Assembly (NCBI RefSeq): GCF_003797125.1
Contig: NZ_RKKE01000001.1
Coordinates: forward strand, 186,001 to 250,000
DNA length: 64,000 nucleotides
Source of the DNA: Shewanella frigidimarina
GTDB taxonomy: Bacteria; Pseudomonadota; Gammaproteobacteria; Enterobacterales; Shewanellaceae
Direction: 5' to 3'
Below are positions 46,304 to 55,822 of the stretch, piece after piece. The notes below the pieces were generated by a model. The model was not told where the DNA came from, made no database searches, and worked only from the letters and a program-made list of their open reading frames with translations. The position numbers and the translations under genes were made by a program. Position 1 is the first letter of the stretch. Every line of letters begins with the position of its first letter.

Positions 46304-49126
46304 TTAAGCGAATTCGCGTTGCTCGCCTTCACCTTCAATATTGGTCACACAGCGTTGACACAATGTTGGGTGAGCTTCAATGGTGCTAACCTCTTCACGA
46401 TAGTGCCAGCAACGCTCACACTTCTCGGCGCTACTTTTGGCAACCACTAGTTTAAGCGAACTTAGTTCAGTTTCGATGGCATCGCTACCCGCTTGTGACA
46501 TATCCGCAACTGCTGCTTTAGAGGTAATAAGGATAAATCGTAACTCATCACCCACTTTAGCTAACTCAGCCGCTAAATCGGCATCTGCGAACAATGTCAC
46601 TTCAGCTTCTAATGAACCACCAATACGTTTATCACGACGCGCTTGTTCGAGTACTTTATTAACTTCATTACGGACAGTTAATAATTTTTCCCAATAATCA
46701 TCGCTTAAATCACTTTCAAGAGTAACGGCTTCTAAGCCTTGATACCATTCTTGGGTAAACACATACTTTTCACGTTTACCGGGTAACAATTGCCACACTT
46801 CATCAGCGGTAAAGCTTAAAATTGGCGTCATCCACCGAACCATTGCCTCGGCAATATGATAAAGCGCAGATTGACAGCTACGACGTGCATGCCCTTCTTG
46901 CTTAGCGGTGTACTGGCGATCTTTAATAATATCAAGATAGAAACTGCCTAACTCTACAGAACAGAACTGCATCAGTTTTTGAGTCACTAAATGGAAGTTG
47001 TATTGATCATACGCTTCGATAATTTCTTGTTGCAGTACTGCTGCACGACGAACAACCCAACGATCTAACGCGACCATCTCTTCAGATGCGATCATGTCTG
47101 TTTCTGGGTTAAAGCCATTCAAGTTAGCAAGTAAGAAACGCGCAGTATTTCGAATACGACGATATGCATCAGCACTGCGATTTAAAATCTCGTCAGATAC
47201 GGTCATTTCGCCACTATAATCGGTTGCGGCAACCCATAGACGTAAAATGTCAGCACCAAGCTTATTGATTACTTGTAATGGAGCAATCACGTTACCAACA
47301 GATTTTGACATCTTGCGGCCTTTACCATCAACGGTAAAACCATGCGTCAATACTTGCTTATAAGGTGCTTTACCATTCATAGCGGTTGAAATCATCAATG
47401 ATGACATAAACCAACCACGATGCTGATCGCTTCCTTCTAGGTACAAATCAATGTCATGTCCATGAAACTCTGGACGCGCTGCAACCACTGATGAAAATGA
47501 TGAACCGGAGTCATACCATACGTCTAAAGTATCTGTCACTTTACGGTACTGATCTGCCTCATCACCTAACAATTCACTTGCATCTAAATCCCACCAAGCT
47601 TGGATGCCTTGTTGTTCAATGCGATGCGCTACGCGTTCCATCAATGAAACACTGTCTGGATGTAACTCATCCGTTTCACGATGAACAAATAACGTAATCG
47701 GTACGCCCCAAGTACGCTGACGTGAAATACACCAGTCTGGACGGTTTTCAACCATTTTTTCAATTCGGCTTTGGCCCCAATCTGGGATCCACTTGGTTTG
47801 TTCGATTTCTTTTAACGCTTGTGAACGCAAGCCATGGTTATCCATAGAGATAAACCATTGTGGCGTTGCACGGAAAATAATTGGCGTTTTGTGGCGCCAG
47901 CAATGCGGATAGCTATGGCGGATAGCAACATGCAGTAGTAGTGCGCCCTTTTCTTCTAACAGCGCAACCACGTTGGCGTTAGCTTTAAAAACGTGTTGGC
48001 CAGCAAAAAATTCAGTGTCTGGCTTATAAACACCATTGTCGCCAACAGGGTTAGCCACTTCTAAACCGTACTTTTGACCAACCACAAAGTCGTCCTGACC
48101 ATGGCCTGGTGCAGTATGAACAATACCGGTACCTGCATCAGTCGTAACATGGTCGCCTAAAATAGCTGGCACATCAAAAGCATAGAATGGATGATTAAAG
48201 CGCATTAACTCAAGCTCGGCGCCTTTCACTTCGCCTAAAATAGTGTGCGACTCCGCGCTATAACGCTCAAGACACGACTCAACCAGCACTTGAGCTAATA
48301 TCAAGGTGGTGGTTTTACCTTCTTTCACAAATTCAACCAAGCTATAATCTAGCTCAGGGCTTAGTGATAATGCGCGGTTAGCAGGCATGGTCCACGGCGT
48401 GGTAGTCCAAATTGCCATCGCTACCGGTTTAGTATAATTCTCAACGCCAAATTTAGCGGCAACAGCTGAGCTATCAACTGCAAAAAAAGCCACATCGATG
48501 GCTGGAGATGTTTTATCTTCGTATTCTACTTCTGCCTCAGCAAGTGCTGAACCACAGTCGGTACACCAATGTACTGGTTTAACACCTTTGTGCAAATGAC
48601 CGCTTTCAATCACTTTTGCCAATGAACGGACAATATTGGCTTCGGTTGAAAAATCCATTGTTAGGTAAGGGTTTTGCCAATCACCTAATACACCTAAACG
48701 GATAAAGTCTTCTCGTTGACCATCAACTTGAATAGCCGCATATTTACGGCATTCTTCACGAAACTCTGCCGCAGATATCTTGACTCCTGGTTTACCTACT
48801 TTTTGCTCCACTTTAAGCTCAATCGGTAATCCATGACAATCCCAGCCTGGAATATAAGGCGCGTCAAAACCTGACATGGTTTTAGACTTAATAATGATGT
48901 CTTTAAGAATTTTGTTTACCGAATGACCTATATGAATGCTGCCATTGGCGTATGGAGGGCCATCATGAAGAATGAAAGGTTTACGGCCAGTACGGCTTTC
49001 ACGGATCTGCTGATACAGCCCGTCTTGCGTCCAGCTATTTAACATTTCTGGCTCGCGATTTGCCAAATTACCGCGCATCGGAAACTCTGTTTCCGGCAAA
49101 TTCAAAGTAAATTTATAGTCGCTCAT
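46304..49126 (-). CDS. ileS: isoleucyl-tRNA synthetase
   Basis: A 940-residue class I synthetase. HIGH motif in [20 protein letters not shown] near residue 58, KMSKS motif in [13 protein letters not shown] near residue 602, the editing domain between them ([20 protein letters not shown]), and a C-terminal zinc site formed by [11 protein letters not shown] and CQRC. The start chosen is the ATG at 49126 ([11 protein letters not shown]), by similarity with E. coli IleS; an ATG nine bases upstream is possible. Part of ribF-ileS-lspA-fkpB-ispH. Confidence 0.96.
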   Translation of the reverse strand: MSDYKFTLNLPETEFPMRGNLANREPEMLNSWTQDGLYQQIRESRTGRKPFILHDGPPYANGSIHIGHSVNKILKDIIIKSKTMSGFDAPYIPGWDCHGLPIELKVEQKVGKPGVKISAAEFREECRKYAAIQVDGQREDFIRLGVLGDWQNPYLTMDFSTEANIVRSLAKVIESGHLHKGVKPVHWCTDCGSALAEAEVEYEDKTSPAIDVAFFAVDSSAVAAKFGVENYTKPVAMAIWTTTPWTMPANRALSLSPELDYSLVEFVKEGKTTTLILAQVLVESCLERYSAESHTILGEVKGAELELMRFNHPFYAFDVPAILGDHVTTDAGTGIVHTAPGHGQDDFVVGQKYGLEVANPVGDNGVYKPDTEFFAGQHVFKANANVVALLEEKGALLLHVAIRHSYPHCWRHKTPIIFRATPQWFISMDNHGLRSQALKEIEQTKWIPDWGQSRIEKMVENRPDWCISRQRTWGVPITLFVHRETDELHPDSVSLMERVAHRIEQQGIQAWWDLDASELLGDEADQYRKVTDTLDVWYDSGSSFSSVVAARPEFHGHDIDLYLEGSDQHRGWFMSSLMISTAMNGKAPYKQVLTHGFTVDGKGRKMSKSVGNVIAPLQVINKLGADILRLWVAATDYSGEMTVSDEILNRSADAYRRIRNTARFLLANLNGFNPETDMIASEEMVALDRWVVRRAAVLQQEIIEAYDQYNFHLVTQKLMQFCSVELGSFYLDIIKDRQYTAKQEGHARRSCQSALYHIAEAMVRWMTPILSFTADEVWQLLPGKREKYVFTQEWYQGLEAVTLESDLSDDYWEKLLTVRNEVNKVLEQARRDKRIGGSLEAEVTLFADADLAAELAKVGDELRFILITSKAAVADMSQAGSDAIETELSSLKLVVAKSSAEKCERCWHYREEVSTIEAHPTLCQRCVTNIEGEGEQREFA

Positions 49127-49159
49127 TGATCCCATACCATTATTTAAAGCTGATTCATT

Positions 49160-50095
49160 TCAGCTAGCATCGTTGCTAAATAAAGCGCGAGCTTCATTTG
49201 CATCATTTAAAATCTGTTTTTTTAGCGCGTCCAATGACTCAAAAGGTTGTTCATCACGGATCTTTGCTACTAATTCTACTTCCACTCGTTTGCCGTATAA
49301 ATCACCACTAAAATCAAACAAATGGACTTCTAATCTGCAAGTTTGACCATTTACAGTGGGTCTAAAACCCACATTAGCCACACCATCATAAATATCGCTG
49401 CCATCCCAGTACAAGCGAACCGCGAATACCCCTCTCACAGGTACAACGTGTCGTTTTAAGGCAATATTTGCTGTTGGAAAACCGATTGTACGGCCTAATT
49501 TTTGTCCGTGAGCAACCTTACCACTTAAAATGAAAGGATGACCCAATAAACGTCTTGCTTGTTCTAAGTGTCCTAACGCCAGCTGTTCTCTCACTGCTGT
49601 AGAGCTTACTCGCAACGAACCAACAACAAAGCTTTGTGTACTGACTACAGTAAAGCCAAATTCTTTACCGGCAGCAACGAGCATATCGAAGTTGCCTAAG
49701 CGACCTTTACCAAAACAAAAATCATCTCCAACTACGAGATATTTAACGCCGAGTTTTTTAACCAGTAACTCTTCAATAAACGCTTCAGCAGGTTGATTAG
49801 CAAAGGCTTCATTAAAGTTGATGCAAAGTAGCTGATCAATTTTAAGCTCATCTAACAATCTAATTTTATCGCGTAGAAGACTAAGCCGCGCTGGCGCATC
49901 AGTACCACGAAAACGTTCTTGCGGTTGCGGTTCAAAGGTCATTAACATTGCAGGCAGTTGAAAATGATGCGCTTTACTCACTAAGCTGCTGATCACCTGT
50001 GCATGGCCACGATGGACACCATCAAAATTCCCAATGGTCAAAACGCAACCATGATGAGAAGGTAAAATATTGTGTATACCGCGGATTAATTCCAT
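49160..50095 (-). CDS. ribF: bifunctional riboflavin kinase / FAD synthetase
   Basis: A 311-residue enzyme making FMN and FAD. The N-terminal FAD synthetase domain has VLTIGNFDGVHRGHAQVI near residue 18 and VGDDFCFGKGRLGNFDML near residue 124. The C-terminal riboflavin kinase domain has GRTIGFPTANIAL near residue 205 and DIYDGVANVGFRPTV. The start is the ATG at 50095. It lies 33 bases before ileS in the conserved murJ-ribF-ileS order, 136 bases after murJ. Confidence 0.96.
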   Translation of the reverse strand: MELIRGIHNILPSHHGCVLTIGNFDGVHRGHAQVISSLVSKAHHFQLPAMLMTFEPQPQERFRGTDAPARLSLLRDKIRLLDELKIDQLLCINFNEAFANQPAEAFIEELLVKKLGVKYLVVGDDFCFGKGRLGNFDMLVAAGKEFGFTVVSTQSFVVGSLRVSSTAVREQLALGHLEQARRLLGHPFILSGKVAHGQKLGRTIGFPTANIALKRHVVPVRGVFAVRLYWDGSDIYDGVANVGFRPTVNGQTCRLEVHLFDFSGDLYGKRVEVELVAKIRDEQPFESLDALKKQILNDANEARALFSNDAS

Positions 50096-50231
50096 TACGC
50101 TCAATACTGCCTATTGCAAATCGGCAGATTATATACCCAAACCAATGTTAGATGCGAGTTTCAACCTCAGATTATTACACCGGATTTTGGATAACTTGCT
50201 GATATACCCTTAGTCATTCACATAGGATAAA

Positions 50232-51791
50232 TTATCCCTGACGTTTAATTTTCCAAGGCCGTACACCCAATGCAAGTAAACTTAATAAATAAATAACCGC
50301 GCCACCAACAATTAGCTCAATCAACATAAACATACGTTCAAAGGTCTGCCATTCGAGCCATATACTTTGTTGCGGCATAAAATAAACAATGCCAATGGCC
50401 ATTAAGGTGGTAGAAATGATGACTTTAAACGAGAAAAATAACGTCTGTCGGCTCATTTGATAGACGCCCGCTTTATGCAAACCTCGATATAATAAACCCG
50501 CATTCAATAGCGCAGACATTGATGTCGCGATGGCTAAACCCACGTAGCCAAATGGAATGGCAAAGATAAGGTTGAACACCATATTGCTGACCATGGCAAT
50601 AATGCCATATTTAACCGGAGTTTTAGTGTCTTGGCGCGAATAGTATCCAGGAGCTAATACTTTAATCATCATGAAACTTAATAAACCGCAGCCATAAGCA
50701 ACCAAACTATACGAAGCCATTTCAACGTCATTTAAGCTAAATGCGCCACGCATAAACAACACCATCAGCATTGGTTTAGCGAGAATAATCAGTCCTAACA
50801 TAGCTGGAGTGCCTAACAGTAAAATGGCTTTAACTCCCCAGTCCATAGTTTGATTAAAGCCACTGCCTTGGGCATTAACATGCTTTTGCGATAATGCAGG
50901 CAAAATTACCGTCGCAATGGCAATGCCAAATAATCCTAAAGGGAACTCCAATAGGCGGTCAGCGTAATACAGCCAACTTATCGATCCCGTCATCAGGAAA
51001 CTGGCTATAAAAGTGTCGAACAATAAATTAATTTGTGAAACAGACACACCAAATAACGCAGGGATCATTAAGGTCCTAATTTTTACCACCCCAGGGTGAT
51101 TCCATCCCCACGTAGGTCTAACGAGTGCTTTCTCACGAATTAAGAAAGGTATTTGGAATAGAAACTGAATCAGTCCACCAAAAAACACACCCCAAGCCAA
51201 ACCAATTTCCGGGTTTTCAAGTGTATGTGCATACCATAAAGCCACAGCAATAATCGCAACATTCAAAAATACCGGCGTAAAGGCTGAAACCGCAAAGCGC
51301 CCGCGAGTATTAAGTATCGATCCTGCTAGGGCTGTGAAAGTGATAAACCATAAATATGGGAAGGTAATTTTTAACATCACTGAAGCCAGTTCAAACTTTT
51401 CAGCATTCGGCCCATCATTTAACCAATCAACAAACCAGCCGCCACCAAAAAGGGCTGCTAATACCGGAGAACCAATAACACCAACCAAAGTAACAATTGT
51501 CACCAGAACACCTAAAGTACCAGCGACTTTACTTAATAACTCGCGAGTATCTTCTGGGGTCATTTTTTCTTGGTACTCAGTCAGTACCGGCACAAATGCC
51601 TGCGCGAAAGCACCTTCAGCAAATAAACGCCTTAAAAAGTTAGGTATTTTATTTGCAAAAAAGAACACATCAGCACTGCTGCCTGCTCCCATTAGATTTG
51701 CTATCACCACATCACGCACTAAACCTAACACTCGAGACATCAGTGTCATAACACTAACAATTAAGCCTGATTTAAATAATTTTTTGCTCAA
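50232..51791 (-). CDS. murJ: lipid II flippase MurJ (MviN)
   Basis: A 519-residue polytopic membrane protein that flips lipid II for peptidoglycan synthesis. The N terminus SKKLFKSGLIVSVMTLMSRVLGLVRDVVIA and ADVFFFANKIPNFLRRLFAEGAFAQAFVPVL are the MurJ signature; about 14 hydrophobic segments follow. The start is the TTG at 51791, with GGGGG five bases upstream; a GTG at 51806 would add five residues overlapping that site. It is divergent from rpsT and heads towards ribF-ileS. Confidence 0.95.
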   Translation of the reverse strand: MSKKLFKSGLIVSVMTLMSRVLGLVRDVVIANLMGAGSSADVFFFANKIPNFLRRLFAEGAFAQAFVPVLTEYQEKMTPEDTRELLSKVAGTLGVLVTIVTLVGVIGSPVLAALFGGGWFVDWLNDGPNAEKFELASVMLKITFPYLWFITFTALAGSILNTRGRFAVSAFTPVFLNVAIIAVALWYAHTLENPEIGLAWGVFFGGLIQFLFQIPFLIREKALVRPTWGWNHPGVVKIRTLMIPALFGVSVSQINLLFDTFIASFLMTGSISWLYYADRLLEFPLGLFGIAIATVILPALSQKHVNAQGSGFNQTMDWGVKAILLLGTPAMLGLIILAKPMLMVLFMRGAFSLNDVEMASYSLVAYGCGLLSFMMIKVLAPGYYSRQDTKTPVKYGIIAMVSNMVFNLIFAIPFGYVGLAIATSMSALLNAGLLYRGLHKAGVYQMSRQTLFFSFKVIISTTLMAIGIVYFMPQQSIWLEWQTFERMFMLIELIVGGAVIYLLSLLALGVRPWKIKRQG

Positions 51792-51976
51792 ACAGCCCCC
51801 GGACACTCAATCACTTGTAAGACAATTAATGGGTTTTATAACAAATATTCGATTATAACTCTGTCACACAGACTCAAGAGCTGGTAGAATGCGCCACATA
51901 TTACACGAGTTGGGTTGAAGAAAGGCACGCTAGATTGGATTAATTTATCTTTATGATAAATATTCAGTTGCAGTCG

Positions 51977-52005
51977 TTGACAAGACGATAAAAAGCAGGC
52001 ATATT
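51977..52005 (+). promoter_or_regulatory. sigma70 promoter of rpsT
   Basis: A perfect TTGACA at 51977-51982, a 17-base spacer and CATATT at 52000-52005. The transcript would start near 52012, giving a leader of about 40 bases. Confidence 0.6.
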
Positions 52006-52049
52006 CCTCGGCCTTAAAAGTATCAAATCCAGTTTTTAGGAGTTGCACC

Positions 52050-52316
52050 TTGGCTAATAGCAAGTCTGCAAAGAAGCGCGCGCTTCAGTCTGAAAAGCGT
52101 CGCCAGCATAACGCTAGTCGTCGCTCTATGTTACGTACATACGTTAAAAGAGTTATCGCGGCTATCAAAAGCGGTGACCATAAAGCGGCTACAGAAGCGT
52201 TCGCTATTGCACAACCAATTGTTGACCGTATGGCGACTAAAGGTCTTATTCATAAGAATAAAGCCGGTCGTCAGAAGGCTCGCTTAAATGCAAAGATCAA
52301 AGCTATCGCAGCTTAA
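52050..52316 (+). CDS. rpsT: 30S ribosomal protein S20
   Basis: An 88-residue basic protein: [34 protein letters not shown] and a C-terminal [19 protein letters not shown]. The start codon is TTG with AGGAG upstream. E. coli rpsT also begins with UUG, and S20 there represses its own translation, so the weak start is probably conserved for control. It has its own promoter and terminator, divergent from murJ. Confidence 0.97.
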   Translation: MANSKSAKKRALQSEKRRQHNASRRSMLRTYVKRVIAAIKSGDHKAATEAFAIAQPIVDRMATKGLIHKNKAGRQKARLNAKIKAIAA

Positions 52317-52336
52317 GTTTTTGTAGATTAAGATTC

Positions 52337-52363
52337 AAAAAACCGGCTTAGGCCGGTTTTTTT
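52337..52363 (+). terminator. Rho-independent terminator of rpsT
   Basis: CCGGC / GCCGG core with loop TTAG, extended by A and T runs, ending TTTTTTT. Confidence 0.93.
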
Positions 52364-52606
52364 ATCACTCAATTTTACCTACCTAGCCTTCTCTTAACGG
52401 CTTTAGCCCCTAGAACCAACCTCAACAGCTTAGTATCAACATAATAATGTTAAAATTGTTAATGATATGACCCTGAGATATATCCTGATTAAAGCAAACT
52501 ACTCTTGAGAACGTTTATAACGTTTTATTAATACGAATAAACCTGAACTCGGAATAGCAAAGCCATTTGTCTTCCTAACGGCGTTTAATAAACATGCCGA
52601 CCCAGT

Positions 52607-52642
52607 TATTAACATATAAGGAGTTCCTCTTGTTAATAACAC
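52607..52642. repeat. nested inverted repeat with an internal AAGGAG
   Basis: GTTATTAACA (52607-52616) and TGTTAATAAC (52633-52642) flank TATAAGGAGTTCCTCT, which itself contains AGGA-GT-TCCT. Confidence 0.55.
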
Positions 52643-52727
52643 AAATGACAAGTTTGATAGCGGTAGTGGCTAATATTAAGTTCTTTATCATTGTCCTTTT
52701 ATCTCTTATCCCATGTTCGGGTTAATA
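52632..52727 (+). CDS. candidate small hydrophobic protein (31 residues)
   Basis: A TTG at 52632, six bases after AAGGAG, opens a 31-codon frame ending in TAA (an ATG is also available at 52647). The product is a single hydrophobic segment, SLIAVVANIKFFIIVLLSLI, with a short PCSG tail. The start region overlaps the inverted repeat, which could hide the ribosome site in RNA. Composition and initiation signal are suggestive only; no homologue recognised. Confidence 0.2.
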
Positions 52728-52916
52728 AGAATGACGACAAATTAAGAAAGAGTAAAAAGCAGGATGGAAGCTTTCAATAATTTCAGCAGAAAATAATCAA
52801 TTTGGATGATAGGGGATGGTATTGACCATATCGATACATTGCAGGTTTGTGGTGTGAAGTGTCTGTTTGATTGCGATCAGTCTGCGACATACTGCATTTA
52901 TTAAACTTACAGAACT

Positions 52917-52967
52917 AAACGTCTTAACTTAAGACATCATCAATGAGATGCATCAGTTAAGACGTTT
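52917..52967. repeat. 13-bp inverted repeat downstream of the ArsR gene
   Basis: AAACGTCTTAACT (52917-52929) and AGTTAAGACGTTT (52955-52967), with an alternative palindrome GTCTTAACTTAAGAC inside the left part. It could be a weak terminator for the minus-strand regulator gene. Confidence 0.6.
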
Positions 52968-52978
52968 GCGGAGTTAAT

Positions 52979-53275
52979 TTAATAACAATACATATTATTT
53001 AATACTTGAATTAACTCTTTTACCTCATTACTTTTTAATGAATAAAAAACGGTTTGTGCTTCTTTCCTGGTACAGACTAAATTGTCTTTACGAAGCCATG
53101 CCAAATGTTGAGATAAAGCCGATTGACTCAACCCCAACTTTTTATTCATTTCACCAACACACATTTCACCTTCATTAAGAAGATGACACAAAATAAACAA
53201 TCTACGTTCATTTGCTAATGCTTTTAGCAATACGACCGCATGATCTGCTTGCTGCTGCATTTTTTCTATATTCAT
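52979..53275 (-). CDS. ArsR/SmtB family regulator, HlyU-like
   Basis: A 98-residue winged-helix repressor. The recognition region LGLSQSALSQHLAWLRKDNLVCTRKEAQTVFYSL closely matches Vibrio HlyU. The two cysteines that HlyU and BigR use for persulfide sensing have counterparts here: the Cys of RLFILCHLL and the penultimate Cys of NNMYCY. Metal-binding CxC motifs are absent. It may sense sulfane sulfur or redox state and relieve or cause repression of unknown targets. The start is the ATG at 53275, with GGAG upstream. Divergent from the M28 peptidase gene. Confidence 0.88.
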   Translation of the reverse strand: MNIEKMQQQADHAVVLLKALANERRLFILCHLLNEGEMCVGEMNKKLGLSQSALSQHLAWLRKDNLVCTRKEAQTVFYSLKSNEVKELIQVLNNMYCY

Positions 53276-53407
53276 CACGCGCTCTTCTCCTCATCTAACC
53301 CCGCTCTAATATAGCGTTCCCTTACAAATAGAGTCGGGACATAAAGCACACTTTTTGGTAGATTGTTGTAAAAAATGAGACTTAGCTAAAATAATCAAAG
53401 GAAACTC

Positions 53408-54853
53408 ATGAAAAACTATCAAAGAGCCTCTCTCGTCGGTGCCATTTTTGCCGCACTTATTGGCTGCCAAACAACGTCACCAACCAAATCAACAGCACCT
53501 CAATTAGTGATTAATGATTCTGATGATGCAAAAATTAGCCAACAATTAGCCAAACAGGCTTTATCGTCTCGTTTAAGTTATGACATAGTCGAATCACTCA
53601 CTGTTGAAGTTGGGCCAAGATTAGCTGGCACGGATAAAGATATAGTCGCGGTAGATTGGGCTATGGAAAAATTGTGGTTGCTCGGATTTGATAAAGTGTA
53701 CAAGGAGTCGGTTCAAGTTCCTGCATGGTCAAGAGGCAGTGCACACGCAAGTATCGTAGCGCCTTATGAGCAGCCATTAGTCGTTACTGCCTTAGGTGGT
53801 AGCGTAGCAACGCCTGTTAACGGTATTCAAGCATTAATTGTACGCTTTGACAGCTTAGAAGAGCTATCTAATGCATCACCAGGACGCATCGAAGGCAAAG
53901 TTGTATTCATCGACCACAAAACTGAACGCCATATTACAGGTAAAGGTTATGGCGAATCCGTAGGCGGCCGTTCTCGAGGAGCCATAGTCGCTGCACAAAA
54001 AGGAGCGGTAGCCATCGTTATCCGCTCTATTGGTACGGATCATGACAGAATGGCCCATACTGGTATGATGCGATATGAAGAAGGGACACCTAAAATTCCT
54101 GCGGCAGCAATGTCGAATCCAGACGCCGATTTAATTAATGCAATGTTAAAGCGCGATCCTAACATCACGTTATCATTAAATATGACCTCCGAAAATCTAG
54201 GCATAGCCACATCTTATAATGTCATTGCAGAAGTCACTGGCAGTAGTAAGCCTGACGAAATAGTCCTTATCGGTGCTCATCTAGATTCATGGGATGAAGG
54301 TACAGGTGCAATTGATGATGGCGCTGGTGTGGCGATTGTCACCACCGCAGCTAAACTTATCCAAGACTTACCACAAAAGCCAGCACGTACTATTAGAGTG
54401 GTATTATACGCTGCAGAAGAAGTCGGTTTAGTCGGCGGTAAAGCCTATGCAGCACAACATGCTGATGAATTAGATAAGCATTATATTGCCGCAGAATCTG
54501 ATTTTGGCGCAGGACCAGTATACAAGATTGATTTTAACGTTAATGCCGCTACATTTGAGCAAGTCAAACAAGAACATTCTGCGATGACGTTAAACGGCGT
54601 CGAGCTAGGAAATAATGAAGCGTCTGGTGGCCCAGATGTTTCAATTCTTCCAGCCTTAGGTGTTCCAGTAGCGTCGTTAAACCAAGATGGTACAGACTAT
54701 TTTGATTATCACCATACACCTAACGACACCTTGGATAAAATTGATCCCAAGAAACTAGCCCAGAGTGCTGCAGCTTATGCACAATTTGCGTATATGATGG
54801 CGCAATCAGAAATTGACTTAAGGCCTGTTACTCAGCAAAAAGAACAACACTAG
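53408..54853 (+). CDS. M28 family metallopeptidase lipoprotein
   Basis: A 481-residue aminopeptidase-like protein. Lipoprotein signal with lipobox LIGC (Cys20). A PA-type insert lies near residues 130-230 (EGKVVFIDHKTERHIT, SRGAIVAAQKGAVAIVIRS). The M28 catalytic part has VLIGAHLDSWDEGTGAIDDGAGVAIV near residue 287 (metal His and Asp), YAAEEVGLVGG near residue 337 (Glu pair), SDFGAGPVY and DYFDYHHTPNDTLDKI (last metal His). It should trim peptides in the periplasm or at the outer membrane. A CAAAGG site precedes the ATG. Confidence 0.93.
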   Translation: MKNYQRASLVGAIFAALIGCQTTSPTKSTAPQLVINDSDDAKISQQLAKQALSSRLSYDIVESLTVEVGPRLAGTDKDIVAVDWAMEKLWLLGFDKVYKESVQVPAWSRGSAHASIVAPYEQPLVVTALGGSVATPVNGIQALIVRFDSLEELSNASPGRIEGKVVFIDHKTERHITGKGYGESVGGRSRGAIVAAQKGAVAIVIRSIGTDHDRMAHTGMMRYEEGTPKIPAAAMSNPDADLINAMLKRDPNITLSLNMTSENLGIATSYNVIAEVTGSSKPDEIVLIGAHLDSWDEGTGAIDDGAGVAIVTTAAKLIQDLPQKPARTIRVVLYAAEEVGLVGGKAYAAQHADELDKHYIAAESDFGAGPVYKIDFNVNAATFEQVKQEHSAMTLNGVELGNNEASGGPDVSILPALGVPVASLNQDGTDYFDYHHTPNDTLDKIDPKKLAQSAAAYAQFAYMMAQSEIDLRPVTQQKEQH

Positions 54854-54890
54854 TTGGTTTCTTCCAATCGAGTTTAAAAATCAGACACTA

Positions 54891-54914
54891 AAAAGCCCTT
54901 ATTTAAGGGCTTTT
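54891..54914. terminator. bidirectional terminator between the M28 gene and yaaA
   Basis: AAAAGCCCTT / AAGGGCTTTT stem with loop ATTT between convergent genes. Confidence 0.88.
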
Positions 54915-54944
54915 CAGTGAGCAAATTTATTATTTTAGAGAACG

Positions 54945-55721
54945 TTACTTTTGTTCGTCTCGTAAAAATACTGGCGCTGTGGGTGTCGATTGCACTTCGT
55001 TATAATAATAACCTTCAAGATCGAATGCTGTTAATTGTTCAACGCTGGTAGGTTTAGTATCAACTATATAACGAGCCATCAATCCACGCGCTTTTTTGGC
55101 GTAAAAGCTAATCACTTTAAACTGACCTTTTTTGCAGTCTTTAAAGACTGGCGTAATCAACTGTCCTTCAAGTTGCTTAACGTTGACCGATTTGAAGTAT
55201 TCATTCGAGGCTAAATTGACAATGATATCGTCACCTTGCTCTTTCAACGCCTTATTCACTTCAGCAGTGATAGTCTCGCCCCAAAAAGCATATAAGTTAC
55301 GGCCCTGTGGGTTTGTCAGTTTAGTACCCATTTCTAACCGGTACGGTTGAATTAAATCTAATGGTTTAAGCAAACCATACAAACCAGACAAAATACGCAG
55401 ATACTTTTGGCTAGAAGCCATTTGTGATTCAGATAAATGATCGGCATCAAATCCTGTGTAGACATCGCCTCGAAACGCGAAAATAGCCTGTTTGGCATTA
55501 TCAAGGGTAAACGGTGGTTGCCAGTCAGCAAAACGCGCAGCATTCAGTCCGGCAATTTTATCGCTTACTTTCATTAAACTGGCAATATCCATTGGTGTTA
55601 ATTCACGGCATACATCAATCAATGTTTGGCTTTGTTTAAGTAAACACGGTTGAGTATGGGTATTAGTGATAGGTGGATTTTCGAAATCTAATGTTTTCGC
55701 AGGTGAAACTAAAACCAGCAT
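54945..55721 (-). CDS. yaaA: peroxide stress protein YaaA
   Basis: A 258-residue DUF328 protein: [17 protein letters not shown] at the N terminus, [16 protein letters not shown] near residue 88, [28 protein letters not shown] near residue 108, [12 protein letters not shown], and [21 protein letters not shown] near residue 207. YaaA lowers free iron and limits hydrogen peroxide damage in E. coli. Single gene bounded by terminators on both sides. Confidence 0.95.
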   Translation of the reverse strand: MLVLVSPAKTLDFENPPITNTHTQPCLLKQSQTLIDVCRELTPMDIASLMKVSDKIAGLNAARFADWQPPFTLDNAKQAIFAFRGDVYTGFDADHLSESQMASSQKYLRILSGLYGLLKPLDLIQPYRLEMGTKLTNPQGRNLYAFWGETITAEVNKALKEQGDDIIVNLASNEYFKSVNVKQLEGQLITPVFKDCKKGQFKVISFYAKKARGLMARYIVDTKPTSVEQLTAFDLEGYYYNEVQSTPTAPVFLRDEQK

Positions 55722-55770
55722 AAGTACGCTCCGGATAAAATCATAATGTCATCATACTGAACTGATATAA

Positions 55771-55800
55771 AAAAACCATGCTGTAGTAGCATGGTTTTTT
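55771..55800 (-). terminator. terminator of the alanine/sodium symporter gene
   Basis: AAAAACCATGCT / AGCATGGTTTTT stem with a five-base loop; A and T runs flank both sides. Confidence 0.9.
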
Positions 55801-55822
55801 CGATTACCTTAATAGGTAAATA

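Larger units (their letters stand above)
52364..52978. other. gene-poor stretch of about 600 bases
   Basis: No recognised gene. It contains a small inverted repeat with a candidate short reading frame (52607-52727) and a 13-bp inverted repeat next to the ArsR gene (52917-52967). Confidence 0.5.

Noticed and set aside
51334..51858. 174-codon open frame on the plus strand inside murJ
   Set aside because: It lies antisense to a clear full-length murJ and has the composition of a shadow frame.
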